Assembly (NCBI GenBank): GCA_034437515.1
Contig: DAOTTX010000216.1
Span: 1 to 52,292, forward strand
Source of the DNA: DAOTTX01 sp034437515
GTDB lineage: Bacteria; Chloroflexota; Anaerolineae; Aggregatilineales; Phototrophicaceae
DNA: 52,292 bases
Reading direction: 5' to 3'
Numbering within the stretch: the stretch's first letter is position 1; each line of letters begins with the position of its first letter. Of this stretch, positions 25,077 to 34,652 are shown in pieces. The position numbers and the translations under genes were made by a program. Below the pieces are notes generated by a model. It was not told where the DNA came from. It did not search any database and saw only the letters and a program-made list of their open reading frames with translations.

Positions 25077-25445
25077 ATGCGTAACGTTAAACTCAGCGTT
25101 ATGGTGATGAGCGGTTTGGAGGACGGCACAATCTGCGAATGCTCAACAGAATACGGAGATGGCGAGTACCATGAAAATAGTTGGTGCGTCTCTATCGGAC
25201 GTGAAGAATACAACGATATTATTATGCGAAATGACAACTTCATCTCGCGTGCCCATGCCCGTCTGGAATATACGGATCAACAATGGTGGCTCGTCGATTG
25301 CGATAGCACGAACGGCACCTACAGAGAGCGTCAGCAAAACGTCCTCGATGAAGAACGGTTAAAACCGGAAAAGCCGGTTCGCATCGAGATTGGACAGATG
25401 TTTCGCGTAGGCCACACCTGGCTCATTATCCAGAAAGTCGAATAA
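25077..25445 (+). CDS. FHA-domain protein
   Basis: A 122-residue protein made almost entirely of one forkhead-associated domain, which binds phosphothreonine peptides. Signature residues are present: SIGRE (about 39-43), the phospho-contact segment ISRAHARLEY, and DCDSTNGTY. GGAGGGA lies 5 bases before the ATG. The stop is 2 bases before the Clp-N/kinase/TIR gene, so the two are one transcriptional unit. The FHA protein probably reads phosphorylation set by a nearby kinase, either the Ser/Thr kinase-STAND protein downstream or an unknown one. This is inference from context. Confidence 0.93.
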   Translation: MRNVKLSVMVMSGLEDGTICECSTEYGDGEYHENSWCVSIGREEYNDIIMRNDNFISRAHARLEYTDQQWWLVDCDSTNGTYRERQQNVLDEERLKPEKPVRIEIGQMFRVGHTWLIIQKVE

Positions 25446-25447
25446 TC

Positions 25448-28400
25448 ATGGCAAAAATCACTCTGGAAGATATTCTCATCGTGGCAAAGCGTGAAAGTTA
25501 TCAACTACGCCACCATTATCTTGGGGTTGAGCATGTCTCGCTCGCCATGCTGAGTTTTAAAACCAGCTTGTTAAGCACCATCATTCAGGATTATGGACTG
25601 ACCCCGGCCTACCTTGCGGACGCGATCCGGCGTAAGGTGGGCAAAGGCAATAAGCAAATGGGGGTCGGCGAAGTACCGACACGCCGCTTGAACTCGATCA
25701 TCCACACGGCGACAGACTTAGCGCGCAAGAGTGGCAATAACGAACCCTATGAGCGCGATGTGCTCATCGCCATCATCAAAGACGGTGACAACCTACCGCT
25801 ACGTGTACTATGGGCACTCGGCATGAGTGACACAGATCAGTTGCTGGAAGAAGCAAGAACGCGCATTCTTAGCAAAGACTACTTACAACCCCAGGCGGAC
25901 ATTGCCTACGGTAGCGAATATGAGATGTCAATTGAGCTGACGAACGAATATAAGTATATCCTGCGGCGCATGTTCTCGACATACGGCAAAATCCGTATCG
26001 AGCGCCAGCTCACAGGAGGATACACCAGCGCGACGGTACTGGTGGTGACCCCCTGTCGTTTTGACTCCCATGAAGATGCTGCTGTCGTCGTTAAAATCGA
26101 CCATGTGGATAAGATTCTCGATGAAGCGCAAAGCTATGATAAATATGTGCGTAATACCCTGCCCCCGGTGACCGCCCGCCTTGAAGGCCGTCCCGTCACA
26201 TCGGATAGTACACAGTTCACTGCTCTGGCCGGTCTGCGCTATACCCTGGTGAGCGACCACGACCGCATCCCACAAGACCTCCGTATGATGATCCATGATT
26301 GGCAATCGGAAGTGCTCGGACGCTGGTTACGCGACCATCTGTTTGAGGTCTTCGGGCGCGTGTGGTGGCAGCAGAATCGATTCTATCGGTTCCAAGCCTG
26401 GCAAGAATATGACTGGCTGCTACCCCCTTTGCTCACGCTTGAGTACGTCAAATCACCACCAGACGGACCAGTGCATAATATCGGTCAAACGATGAAACGT
26501 TCACGCGCCCGCAAACTCGACTACGGCGACATCGTCACGGTTGAGGGTTTCTATATTCAGCGTGCCTATCCGGAACAAGGTCGCTTACAACTGGCTGCGA
26601 ATCATGGCTCCGATGCTGCTAAAGCCTACCGCATCGAGATCAAAAATGTCGACTTCGACGGCAAGATCTATTACCGGGGCGAAATGTTGGAAAGCATCAC
26701 CGGCGAGGTATGGAAAACCCGTCAAGAACAACTCGTCCAGGCACTGCTCGCATTACAACCAGATTTTGACCCACCGGACGCAGACATTATTCCGGTAAAA
26801 ACAATTAACCCGGATCGTCTCGATAACCCCATTGTGGCGTACGACCAATTACTTGATTATTACGTTAACGGCACCTTCTCGATTATTCATGGTGATCTCC
26901 ACACCGGTAATATTGTGATCGGGCCGGAGCATACTAACCAAATCCCATTTTTGATCGACTTTGCACACACACGAGATGGACATACGGTCTTTGACTGGGC
27001 CACGCTGGAAACAAGCATTCTCAGTGATGTCGTGATCCGCGCTTTCGGGTCTACCTGGGACGATGCACGAGTCGCGCTACGCGAAGTCATGCGGGTCAAT
27101 CGAGTCATCGCAAATAACGATGATCCCGACCTGACAAGCCTTCACCCGGCGTTGCTCGCCGTCGCTCATATCCGGCAGGTGGTTAAAACACTCATCCATA
27201 AAGGGAACTGGGCGGAATACTTCACGGCCTTGGCGTTTTGCGGTCTACGTGCCGTACAATGGGAGACAATATCAGTACCGGGTCGTCGCTTGATGTTTCT
27301 CGTCTCGGCACTCTCTATACATGAACTAAAACACGAATTCCGCACCGTTTCGGATACGGAAACCCCAACACCCGATGACACGAATACTGTTAGTCCACGC
27401 TTCTGGAATCTCGAGAGAGAGTCAGCAGAAAACAGTTTTTCTGCTCTAAAAAGCCGTCTACAAGCTGCACTTAGTTCCAGATTGAAAAGTCTGCTTCCTG
27501 AAGGTTTTGACCGATCTAGGATCGATGAGGTTAGAAATGCATTTGATGAGCTAATGGCGCAGCAAAGTATGGAGTTGTCACATGCAGAACAGCAACGACT
27601 GTTCGACCAAATAGTCGCAGAGATCACCAGCTTACGCTCAGTACTTTTCTCCGCTTATTCTCCTGCAGAGGTTACTCCGGAACGTCGTTATGGTCTGTAT
27701 GTCTATGCGTATCTGAATGACTCGGATATGGAAAAAAAGGTTGCCAAAGACGTTAATCTATATAGAACTCAGTTAGGGGGTAAAATTCCAAAACCGAAAA
27801 AGGCAAAGCAATCAGCGTTCCTGTCAGAAGAAACAAAAGTTACGATTATACCGGAATCGGAAGACATTGAATTTGAACCAGCGAGTTTGACCAAAAACTG
27901 GCATGGTGATTGGACACGTTTTGAGTTTGAATTCAAACCGACTGAAAATCTTATTGATGAGACTATCTTTGTCCGCATATCAGTTCAGGTTGCAGGAATT
28001 GAGATTGCTCACATCAAGTCTGCCATAGAAGTAGCTGAAGGCGCTGAAGCATCCAACAACATTTCTTCATCCAACCCCCTGCTCGATTCCAAAATGAAGA
28101 TCCAAACCGTTGCACCTTATCAGCGTATCTTCATTTCCTATTCACGCCGTGATAGCATCGTAGCAAAATCATACAAGATTGCACAAACTGCATTAGGAAA
28201 TGATGCTTTTCTTGATGTAGATAACCTACGTTCAGGCGAAGATTGGCGTGCCGCTTTAGCGCGAGCAATAGATGAGGCAGATATTTTCCAGCTTTTCTGG
28301 TCAGAACATTCGGCAAGTTCCGAATACTGTCGTCATGAATGGGACTATGCATTGAAAGTACGTTGCTCAGATGATGCCTGCGAGGGTTTCATTCGGCCTG

Positions 28401-28489
28401 TTTACTGGAATGAACCGATGCCATCTCCACCGCCTGCGTTATCCAGAATTAACTTTCGGTTCGTGCCATTTGAAAATCAAGACGGCTGA
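25448..28489 (+). CDS. Multidomain Clp-N-like / APH-like kinase / beta module / TIR protein
   Basis: A 1013-residue protein with an unusual domain order. Residues about 1-145 resemble the Clp N-terminal repeat domain (IVAKRESYQLRHHYLGVEHVSLAML, in two repeats). Residues about 175-640 are an aminoglycoside-phosphotransferase-like kinase with catalytic loop HGDLHTGN (481-488) and metal-binding DFA (504-506) in place of DFG. A helical linker follows, then a beta-rich module (SAYSPAEVTPERRYGLYVYAYL, broken here into its two halves by a charged insert) of the kind I associate with TIR proteins. Residues about 892-1010 are a TIR domain (RIFISYSRRDS, FLDVDNLRSGEDW) with E964 in the position of the NADase Glu. 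DNA from about 27420 is visibly AT-richer than the first half, suggesting the TIR half was added. Likely a conflict-system effector; partner choice is inferred. Confidence 0.85.
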   Translation: MAKITLEDILIVAKRESYQLRHHYLGVEHVSLAMLSFKTSLLSTIIQDYGLTPAYLADAIRRKVGKGNKQMGVGEVPTRRLNSIIHTATDLARKSGNNEPYERDVLIAIIKDGDNLPLRVLWALGMSDTDQLLEEARTRILSKDYLQPQADIAYGSEYEMSIELTNEYKYILRRMFSTYGKIRIERQLTGGYTSATVLVVTPCRFDSHEDAAVVVKIDHVDKILDEAQSYDKYVRNTLPPVTARLEGRPVTSDSTQFTALAGLRYTLVSDHDRIPQDLRMMIHDWQSEVLGRWLRDHLFEVFGRVWWQQNRFYRFQAWQEYDWLLPPLLTLEYVKSPPDGPVHNIGQTMKRSRARKLDYGDIVTVEGFYIQRAYPEQGRLQLAANHGSDAAKAYRIEIKNVDFDGKIYYRGEMLESITGEVWKTRQEQLVQALLALQPDFDPPDADIIPVKTINPDRLDNPIVAYDQLLDYYVNGTFSIIHGDLHTGNIVIGPEHTNQIPFLIDFAHTRDGHTVFDWATLETSILSDVVIRAFGSTWDDARVALREVMRVNRVIANNDDPDLTSLHPALLAVAHIRQVVKTLIHKGNWAEYFTALAFCGLRAVQWETISVPGRRLMFLVSALSIHELKHEFRTVSDTETPTPDDTNTVSPRFWNLERESAENSFSALKSRLQAALSSRLKSLLPEGFDRSRIDEVRNAFDELMAQQSMELSHAEQQRLFDQIVAEITSLRSVLFSAYSPAEVTPERRYGLYVYAYLNDSDMEKKVAKDVNLYRTQLGGKIPKPKKAKQSAFLSEETKVTIIPESEDIEFEPASLTKNWHGDWTRFEFEFKPTENLIDETIFVRISVQVAGIEIAHIKSAIEVAEGAEASNNISSSNPLLDSKMKIQTVAPYQRIFISYSRRDSIVAKSYKIAQTALGNDAFLDVDNLRSGEDWRAALARAIDEADIFQLFWSEHSASSEYCRHEWDYALKVRCSDDACEGFIRPVYWNEPMPSPPPALSRINFRFVPFENQDG

Positions 28490-28542
28490 TTACTAAAAGG
28501 GTTTTCAGCTTCTTGTTAGCCTGCAGGGCCATCTATGAATAT

Positions 28543-28584
28543 CTCCGAGCAGAATTTCGCGATCCACGCATTTCTGCTCTGGAG
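28543..28584. other. Long imperfect hairpin between the TIR and kinase-STAND genes
   Basis: CTCCGAGCAGAA (28543-28554) pairs with TTCTGCTC-GGAG (28572-28584), 12 pairs with one bulged T and a 17-base loop. It could be the terminator of the FHA-TIR transcript, but it has no T tract. It could equally be a regulator site or the trace of a mobile element end. Confidence 0.4.
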
Positions 28585-28659
28585 GCTATTTAGAAACGAA
28601 AGTTCTAGAACCACTGATCGAGGATAACTGTGATTAAGAAACGCTTTTTTGCAAGAAAG

Positions 28660-28668
28660 TGTTATAAT
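28660..28668 (+). promoter_or_regulatory. Extended -10 promoter of the kinase-STAND gene
   Basis: TG-T-TATAAT (TG at 28660-28661, TATAAT at 28663-28668) forms an extended -10 without a clear -35, 57 bases before the start codon. The surrounding sequence is AT-rich. Confidence 0.55.
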
Positions 28669-28725
28669 TCTTGACTTCAAGTAAAATACTAATGCAAATC
28701 ACGATGCAACCTCAAGGATACAACC

Positions 28726-31700
28726 ATGCTTGATGACCTGACCGGAAAAATTGTCAAGAGTTACGAACTCAAGGAACTCATCGGCGTTGGCGGGTTCGGG
28801 GCGGTCTACCGGGCACATCAACAGCTTATTGAGCGTGAGGTGGCGGTTAAGGTCATTTTGCCACAGCACGCCAACCGACCGGACTTTATCCGTCGTTTCG
28901 AGACGGAAGCGCAGCTCATCGCCCGGCTGGAACATCCACATATCGTGCCGTTATATGATTATTGGCGTGAGGCCAGCGGCGCATATCTCGTCATGCGCTG
29001 GCTGCGTGGTGGCAGCACGCAGGACTACATCGAGCAAAACGGACCATGGAAACCGGAACAGGCCCGCCCGATCTTCTCCCAAATCGTAGAGGCGCTGGCA
29101 GTTGCCCACAGGCAAGGAGTCATCCACCGTGACCTGAAGCCGGAAAATATCATGTTGGATGAGAACGGTAACGCTTATCTTACCGACTTCGGAATTGCAA
29201 AAGATCTTGCAGGTACGGAGGGTATCACACAAGCCAACGCAATCGTCGGCTCACCGGCTTATCTCGCCCCGGAGCAAATTCAGGGAGAGACGGTGACGGT
29301 ACAAAGTGACATCTATTCTCTCGGCGTCGTGCTGTTCGAGCTGCTCACCGGGCAACGTCCGTTTACTGACAACAATCCGGCGACGTTGATGTATCACCAC
29401 CTGAGCGACCCACTGCCGGATATTATGAGCATAGACCCCAACCTTTCCCCGGCGATTAATGAGGTCATCCAACGAGCAACATACAAAGACCCGGCACTGC
29501 GTTATAACGACGTCATCGAAATGGTACACGATCTAAGAAGCGCACTCAAGGCGGATGAGACAAGCGGCACCGGTTATACAACGATGACAGGATCACGAAC
29601 GGTTGCGGTGTCATCAAGTAGTTTGATCCTACCAGAACCGGAGAACCCGTATAAAGGCTTACGCGCCTTCCAAAAAGCGGATGCCGCCGACTTCTTCGGT
29701 CGCAATGCGCTGATTGGGGACATTATCGACCGTTTGCGCGGAGATGAACCAGAATCAAACTTTCTGGCGGTCGTCGGCCCTAGCGGTAGTGGCAAGTCGA
29801 GCGTGGTAAAAGCAGGCGTGATCCCCGCGCTGCGTGAGAACGCCATCGAAGGCTCGAAAGATTGGTTCGTCATCGAGATGATGCCCAGTATTGACCCGAT
29901 GGAAGAACTAGAGGTCGCGTTGTTGCGCATCGCCGTCAACCCACCAGAAAGCCTCATCACCCAGCTCAACGAGGATGAGCGCGGCTTGATTCGTGCGGTC
30001 AAGCGGGTGCTGCCCACCGATGATGCCGACCTTTTGTTAGTGATCGACCAATTTGAAGAACTGTTTACGCTGGTCGATGAGGAGAAAGCACGCACCCACT
30101 TTCTCAACAGTTTACTCACGGCGATCAAAGACCCACGCACCCCGATCCGGGTAATTGTCACCCTGCGTGCAGATTTCTACGGACGTCCGCTGCAATACAG
30201 CGCCTTCGGTGAACTCATGCGTGCCCGCACCGAGATCGTGCTGCCACTCAACAGCGAAGAATTAGAACGTGCCATCAGCGGCCCGGCGGAGCGCGTCGGG
30301 ATGCACCTTGAGCCAGCCTTGCTCTCGACCATCGTGGCCGACGTCAGCGAACAACCGGGGGCGCTGCCGCTGTTGCAGTATGCCTTGACCGAACTGTTCG
30401 AGCGCCGAGACGGTCATACGCTGACACTCGAAGCCTATAATAGCATCGGCGGGACGATGGGCGCACTCGCTCGTCGTGCCGAGGAACTCTACGAGAGCAT
30501 CGGCGACGACGGGCAGGAAGCCGCCCGACAGATCTTCCTGCGATTGGTGACGCTCGGCGAAGGTGCGGAGGATACACGGCGGCGGGTGTTACAAACTGAC
30601 CTGCTTTCGATTGGCGATGACCGCGACACGATCAGCATGGTCGTCGATGCTTTTGGACGTTATCGTCTGCTGACCTTTGACCACGACCCGGGAACACGCT
30701 CGGCGACGGTTGAGGTAGCGCACGAGGCACTCATCCGCCAGTGGGCGCGTCTGCGCGGTTGGCTGGCGGAAAATCGTGAAAACCTCCGTATGCAGTGGCG
30801 GGTTAACGCGGCGGCAAAAGAATGGCTGAACGCCAACCGTGAACCGAGCTTCCTCGCACGCGGATCACGCCTGACCCAGCTCGAAAGCTGGTACAACAGT
30901 ACCGACCTTGCACTCAACACCGTCGAAGCGGAATATCTCGAAGCCAGCATTCAACAACGCAAGCAATTACAAACGGAGGAAGAAGCGCGTCAAAAGCGTG
31001 AAGAAGCGTTAGAACGTCGTTCACGCAACCGTTTGGTCGGCGTGATGGCGGTCGCAGCCGTCGTTGCAACTGTACTGGCGGTCTTTGGTTTCACAGAAAG
31101 TCAGGAGGCGGCACGCAACGAGACCGCAGCAGAAGAAGCCCGCACCATCGCCGAACTCAGCGCCGCCGAAGCACAGAGTCTCGCGCTTGCCGCAAATGCT
31201 CGAAACACCTTAATCGAACATAATCCGACGCTGGCACTGGCGCTTTCGTTACAGGCGAACACCTTGCTGGAATCCACCCCCATTGAAGTGTTGCGTGTGC
31301 TGGCGAACGCGGCTTACAGCCCCGGTGTGCGCCATCGCTACCCAGCCGAATCCGGTTCGATCACCGGTACGGCGATCAGCAGTGATGGCAGCATAAGCAT
31401 TGCAGGCTCGGCCAACGGCGTCGTTACCCTATGGGATAACACCACCGGGCAGCAGATTGCAGACCTCTCGTTAGATGGTGTCATCACCGATATACATTTC
31501 AACCCGGAGGCCACGCAGTTCGCCCTTGCAATTGATGATCGAATTCACCTGTTCGACCGAGCGACGATGGAAGAAATCAACCTGCTCGAAGGACACGAAG
31601 ACATCGTCACCAGCCTTGACTGGAACGAAAACGGCCTGCTCAGCGGGTCATTTGACAAGACCATGATCCTATGGGATTTGACGAGCGGTGAAGTCCAAGA

Positions 31701-33390
31701 GCGGTTTGAAGACCATGCTGGTTTAATCCTCGATGTAGACCTCAGCGAAGACGGACAACGCGCCGTTTCCAGCACAGCCGATGCCACCTCCGCTAACACA
31801 CGCGACGACGACGAAGATCGCAAAGTACGCATCTTTGACACCGCAACGGGTGACCTGCTACGCACGATTGACCCACAAAACGGTTATGTCCGTGCGGTTG
31901 CCATCAGCCACGACGGTTCACGGATTGCCTCTGGAACCTGGAGCAACAGCACACGCGGCCTGATCGAGCTATGGGACACAGAAACCGGTGAAAGCCAACT
32001 GCGTCTGTTTGGTCACATCAATTTCATCACAGATGTTGCGTTCGCGCCCGATGACTCAGTCTTATACTCGACCTCAGCCGACCAAAGCCTGCGCCTCTGG
32101 GATTTAAATACCGGCGTTGAAATTGATCGCTTTGAGGTATTCAATAACAATCCGCTTTCGCTTTCGATGAGTGAAGCAGGTGACTTTCTACTGGCTGGCA
32201 CGGGGAACATCGGCATCAACTTAATTGACGATGTCGTTGAGCAATCTGTTGATGCCTCCACATGGTTGATCGACCTTGTAAACCGCGCTCAGATAGACGT
32301 GTATACCGGGCATGAAGATTGGGTCTGGAGCGTGGACGTCAGCCCTGATGGGCGGTTCGCCGCTTCGGGAGCGGGAGTACTCACGCCGCCTGTAGAGAAT
32401 CTCGACACCAGCATCCGCGTCTGGGACATCGGAACAGGCGATGAATTGAATCGCCTGGAGGGGCATATCAGCACGGTGGAAGGCGTGGCGTACAGCCCGG
32501 ACGGTGAAACCATACTTTCCGGGGCCTGGGATGGACGCGTGATCCTGTGGGATGCGGTCACCGGAGAACGTATTCGCACCTTCGTTGATCCTGATATCGA
32601 CCACGCCCCCGTATCCGCTTACGAGGAAGGCGAATTGATCGAATTCGAGATCGACGACGCCGCTATGACCGGGCGAGTCCTATCGGTCGTATTCAACACC
32701 GATGGCAGCATGGCGGCCTCTTCGTCGAATGATGGGTACGTCACCGTCTGGGATGTCGAAACCGGCGAGAAAATACGCACCCTCGCCGAGCACAACGGTG
32801 CTATCGCTGGCTTACGCTTCAGCGATGACGGTCAACAGATCGTGACAGGCTCCTGGGATAATACCGCTGCACTATGGGACATCGAAAGCGGTGAACAATT
32901 GCAGACCTTCACCGGGCACAGCAACCAGATCAACGACATTGACATCAGTTCAGACGGCAGCCGCATCCTCACGGCCTCGTGGGACAACACCGTGCGCCTC
33001 TGGGATACCGATAGCGGCAGGGAAATCCGGCGCTTCCTGGGACACAATGGACAGATTCAAACCGTCACCTTTAACGAAGATGACACGATGGCACTTTCCG
33101 GCGGTGCCGATACGACGGTGCGCCTCTGGGATATTGAAAGCGGTCAGGAAATTTTCCGGCTTGACGAACACATGGACTGGGTCAGCCAGGTACAGTTCTT
33201 ACCCGGCGAGCAATTTGCGATCAGCAGCGGACAAGATAAGACCGTGCGGTTGTGGCAAATCCCAACGAGCTTCACCGACATTGCCGCCTGGGTCGCAGCA
33301 AACCGTTACGTTCCAGAATTGACCTGTTCCGAGCGTGAACGCTATCGTATCGAACCGCTGTGTGAGGGCGAAGTCCCCGACGAGCTGTAA
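28726..33390 (+). CDS. Ser/Thr protein kinase fused to nSTAND NTPase, membrane helix and WD40 propeller(s)
   Basis: A 1554-residue modular signalling protein. The eukaryotic-like kinase (about residues 10-280) has GVGGFGAVY, VAVKVI, H134-R-D136-LKPEN and D154-F-G. The STAND NTPase (about 310-740) opens with PYKGLRAF and FFGRNALI, and has Walker A GPSGSGKSS (from 351) and Walker B LLLVIDQFEELF. A coiled coil and one membrane helix follow (about 769-789). From about 880 to the end there are roughly a dozen WD40 repeats with recurring LWD, GHE/GHS and SPDG blocks, enough for one or two propellers. AAGGA lies 8 bases before the ATG. STAND proteins are ATP-driven switches that oligomerise when the propeller senses a target. 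The kinase output may be read by the FHA protein upstream. Confidence 0.93.
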   Translation: MLDDLTGKIVKSYELKELIGVGGFGAVYRAHQQLIEREVAVKVILPQHANRPDFIRRFETEAQLIARLEHPHIVPLYDYWREASGAYLVMRWLRGGSTQDYIEQNGPWKPEQARPIFSQIVEALAVAHRQGVIHRDLKPENIMLDENGNAYLTDFGIAKDLAGTEGITQANAIVGSPAYLAPEQIQGETVTVQSDIYSLGVVLFELLTGQRPFTDNNPATLMYHHLSDPLPDIMSIDPNLSPAINEVIQRATYKDPALRYNDVIEMVHDLRSALKADETSGTGYTTMTGSRTVAVSSSSLILPEPENPYKGLRAFQKADAADFFGRNALIGDIIDRLRGDEPESNFLAVVGPSGSGKSSVVKAGVIPALRENAIEGSKDWFVIEMMPSIDPMEELEVALLRIAVNPPESLITQLNEDERGLIRAVKRVLPTDDADLLLVIDQFEELFTLVDEEKARTHFLNSLLTAIKDPRTPIRVIVTLRADFYGRPLQYSAFGELMRARTEIVLPLNSEELERAISGPAERVGMHLEPALLSTIVADVSEQPGALPLLQYALTELFERRDGHTLTLEAYNSIGGTMGALARRAEELYESIGDDGQEAARQIFLRLVTLGEGAEDTRRRVLQTDLLSIGDDRDTISMVVDAFGRYRLLTFDHDPGTRSATVEVAHEALIRQWARLRGWLAENRENLRMQWRVNAAAKEWLNANREPSFLARGSRLTQLESWYNSTDLALNTVEAEYLEASIQQRKQLQTEEEARQKREEALERRSRNRLVGVMAVAAVVATVLAVFGFTESQEAARNETAAEEARTIAELSAAEAQSLALAANARNTLIEHNPTLALALSLQANTLLESTPIEVLRVLANAAYSPGVRHRYPAESGSITGTAISSDGSISIAGSANGVVTLWDNTTGQQIADLSLDGVITDIHFNPEATQFALAIDDRIHLFDRATMEEINLLEGHEDIVTSLDWNENGLLSGSFDKTMILWDLTSGEVQERFEDHAGLILDVDLSEDGQRAVSSTADATSANTRDDDEDRKVRIFDTATGDLLRTIDPQNGYVRAVAISHDGSRIASGTWSNSTRGLIELWDTETGESQLRLFGHINFITDVAFAPDDSVLYSTSADQSLRLWDLNTGVEIDRFEVFNNNPLSLSMSEAGDFLLAGTGNIGINLIDDVVEQSVDASTWLIDLVNRAQIDVYTGHEDWVWSVDVSPDGRFAASGAGVLTPPVENLDTSIRVWDIGTGDELNRLEGHISTVEGVAYSPDGETILSGAWDGRVILWDAVTGERIRTFVDPDIDHAPVSAYEEGELIEFEIDDAAMTGRVLSVVFNTDGSMAASSSNDGYVTVWDVETGEKIRTLAEHNGAIAGLRFSDDGQQIVTGSWDNTAALWDIESGEQLQTFTGHSNQINDIDISSDGSRILTASWDNTVRLWDTDSGREIRRFLGHNGQIQTVTFNEDDTMALSGGADTTVRLWDIESGQEIFRLDEHMDWVSQVQFLPGEQFAISSGQDKTVRLWQIPTSFTDIAAWVAANRYVPELTCSERERYRIEPLCEGEVPDEL

Positions 33391-33462
33391 CATCAAGGGA
33401 TGAACGCACGTTTCAAGGGTAAACTTTTTAAACACACGGCACAACAAGAAGGAGTGATTGCT

Positions 33463-34629
33463 ATGTCCGAAGCACCCTGCCTTGCCAAAATTCGCGGCCT
33501 GCCCCACCTACCGCATATCACCGAGATCAACGTGCGTGGTGGCCCCAGCACGGATCATGAGATCGTGCGGAAGGGTCAGGTCGAGATGGACAACCTGAAC
33601 ATTCTCGACGTTCAACCGGATAGCGAAGGCAAAAGTCTGGACGGTAAAATCTATCAGTGGTTCAAATTGGCCTTCCCGGATGACGCCGAGGGCTGGATCC
33701 GCGATGACCTGCTGGCAATTGACGGTGAATGCGGCCAATGGGGATATGGTACGCTTGCGCCAGATACATTTGCCTTTCCGCTCAACCGGCAAGTCGAAAC
33801 CAGCCCCCCTACACAAACACAATCCCCGCCCGCAGAAGAAGGTAGCAACGAAAGCAGCGACGAAGCCACACAGCCGGAAACCAACCCGGTCACGACGACG
33901 GTGGTCGAGGACGATGGCCTGCTGAACGTCAACCGGATCCAGAAAGCCGCAGTGAACATCACGGCTGCATTCGAGGGCAGCGGCTACGCGGCTTATAACA
34001 ACTACGATGCTGGCATCATCAGCTACGGGATCATCCAGTATACGCTGAAAAGTGGCAACCTCGGTTACATCGTAGATCAATATCTCGCACGGTCAAACAG
34101 CCAGACCGCAAGCATGCTGCGCAACTATCAAGGACGCATCCGGGCACAAGACCACTCACTACAACGCGATAGTGAACTGGAAAACCTGCTCAAACAGGCC
34201 GCCAACGATCCCATCATGCAGCAGGTGCAAGATGAACGGGCGATCACAAACTACTGGGATCGCACGATTGATAACTACGTCACCCCGCGTGGCTATCAAT
34301 ACCCACTGACGTATGCACTGCTGTTCGATGTCAGCGTAAACTTCGGCGTCGGTGATGCGTTCGTCCGCATGGCAGAACGTGACTTCGGTATCCCGTCCGG
34401 CTCTCGACCGGAGGACAGTGGTGTCTCCGAAAAGCAGATCGTCGGGCGCATTGTCGAGCTACGTAAACGCTCCCACGACCGGCAGGCACGCGAACAGGGT
34501 TTACACGGTCTTTCCGCACGCGGTGACTTCTGGGTCGATCTAGTCCGTAAGCAGGATTGGTATCTACAAGGGGACGCGATGGGCTTTGTTTACCCGCTAG
34601 GGAAACGAGCACAGGTCGCTAATCCGTAG
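33463..34629 (+). CDS. Chitosanase/lysozyme-superfamily glycan hydrolase with SH3-like N-terminus
   Basis: A 388-residue protein. The first part (about 1-85) looks like a bacterial SH3-type wall-binding domain (INVRGGPSTDHEIVRKGQ, WFKLAFPDDAEGWIRDD), followed by a Pro/Ser/Glu-rich linker. The catalytic part (about 160-385) resembles GH46 chitosanase-type lysozyme-fold enzymes. Glu171 in AAFEGSGY and Asp182 in NNYDAGIISYG are the likely acid-base pair. No signal peptide is evident at the chosen start, which is odd for a wall enzyme; export may be non-classical or the target internal. ATG 33463 is preferred because AGGAG lies 8 bases upstream; an earlier in-frame ATG at 33400 lacks one. Confidence 0.7.
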   Translation: MSEAPCLAKIRGLPHLPHITEINVRGGPSTDHEIVRKGQVEMDNLNILDVQPDSEGKSLDGKIYQWFKLAFPDDAEGWIRDDLLAIDGECGQWGYGTLAPDTFAFPLNRQVETSPPTQTQSPPAEEGSNESSDEATQPETNPVTTTVVEDDGLLNVNRIQKAAVNITAAFEGSGYAAYNNYDAGIISYGIIQYTLKSGNLGYIVDQYLARSNSQTASMLRNYQGRIRAQDHSLQRDSELENLLKQAANDPIMQQVQDERAITNYWDRTIDNYVTPRGYQYPLTYALLFDVSVNFGVGDAFVRMAERDFGIPSGSRPEDSGVSEKQIVGRIVELRKRSHDRQAREQGLHGLSARGDFWVDLVRKQDWYLQGDAMGFVYPLGKRAQVANP

Positions 34630-34652
34630 TTCGCTAGGCAGAGCATCTCGTT

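Noticed and set aside
31300..33280. Repeated blocks resembling a CRISPR or minisatellite array
   Set aside because: They are degenerate WD40 codon repeats (LWD, SPDG) of about 120-130 bases within one open frame. Repeat units are not identical and there are no spacers.
34331..34612. Reverse 93-residue ORF and similar long antisense frames
   Set aside because: They lie opposite strongly supported genes, lack ribosome sites and have unnatural composition (runs of Arg and Pro).
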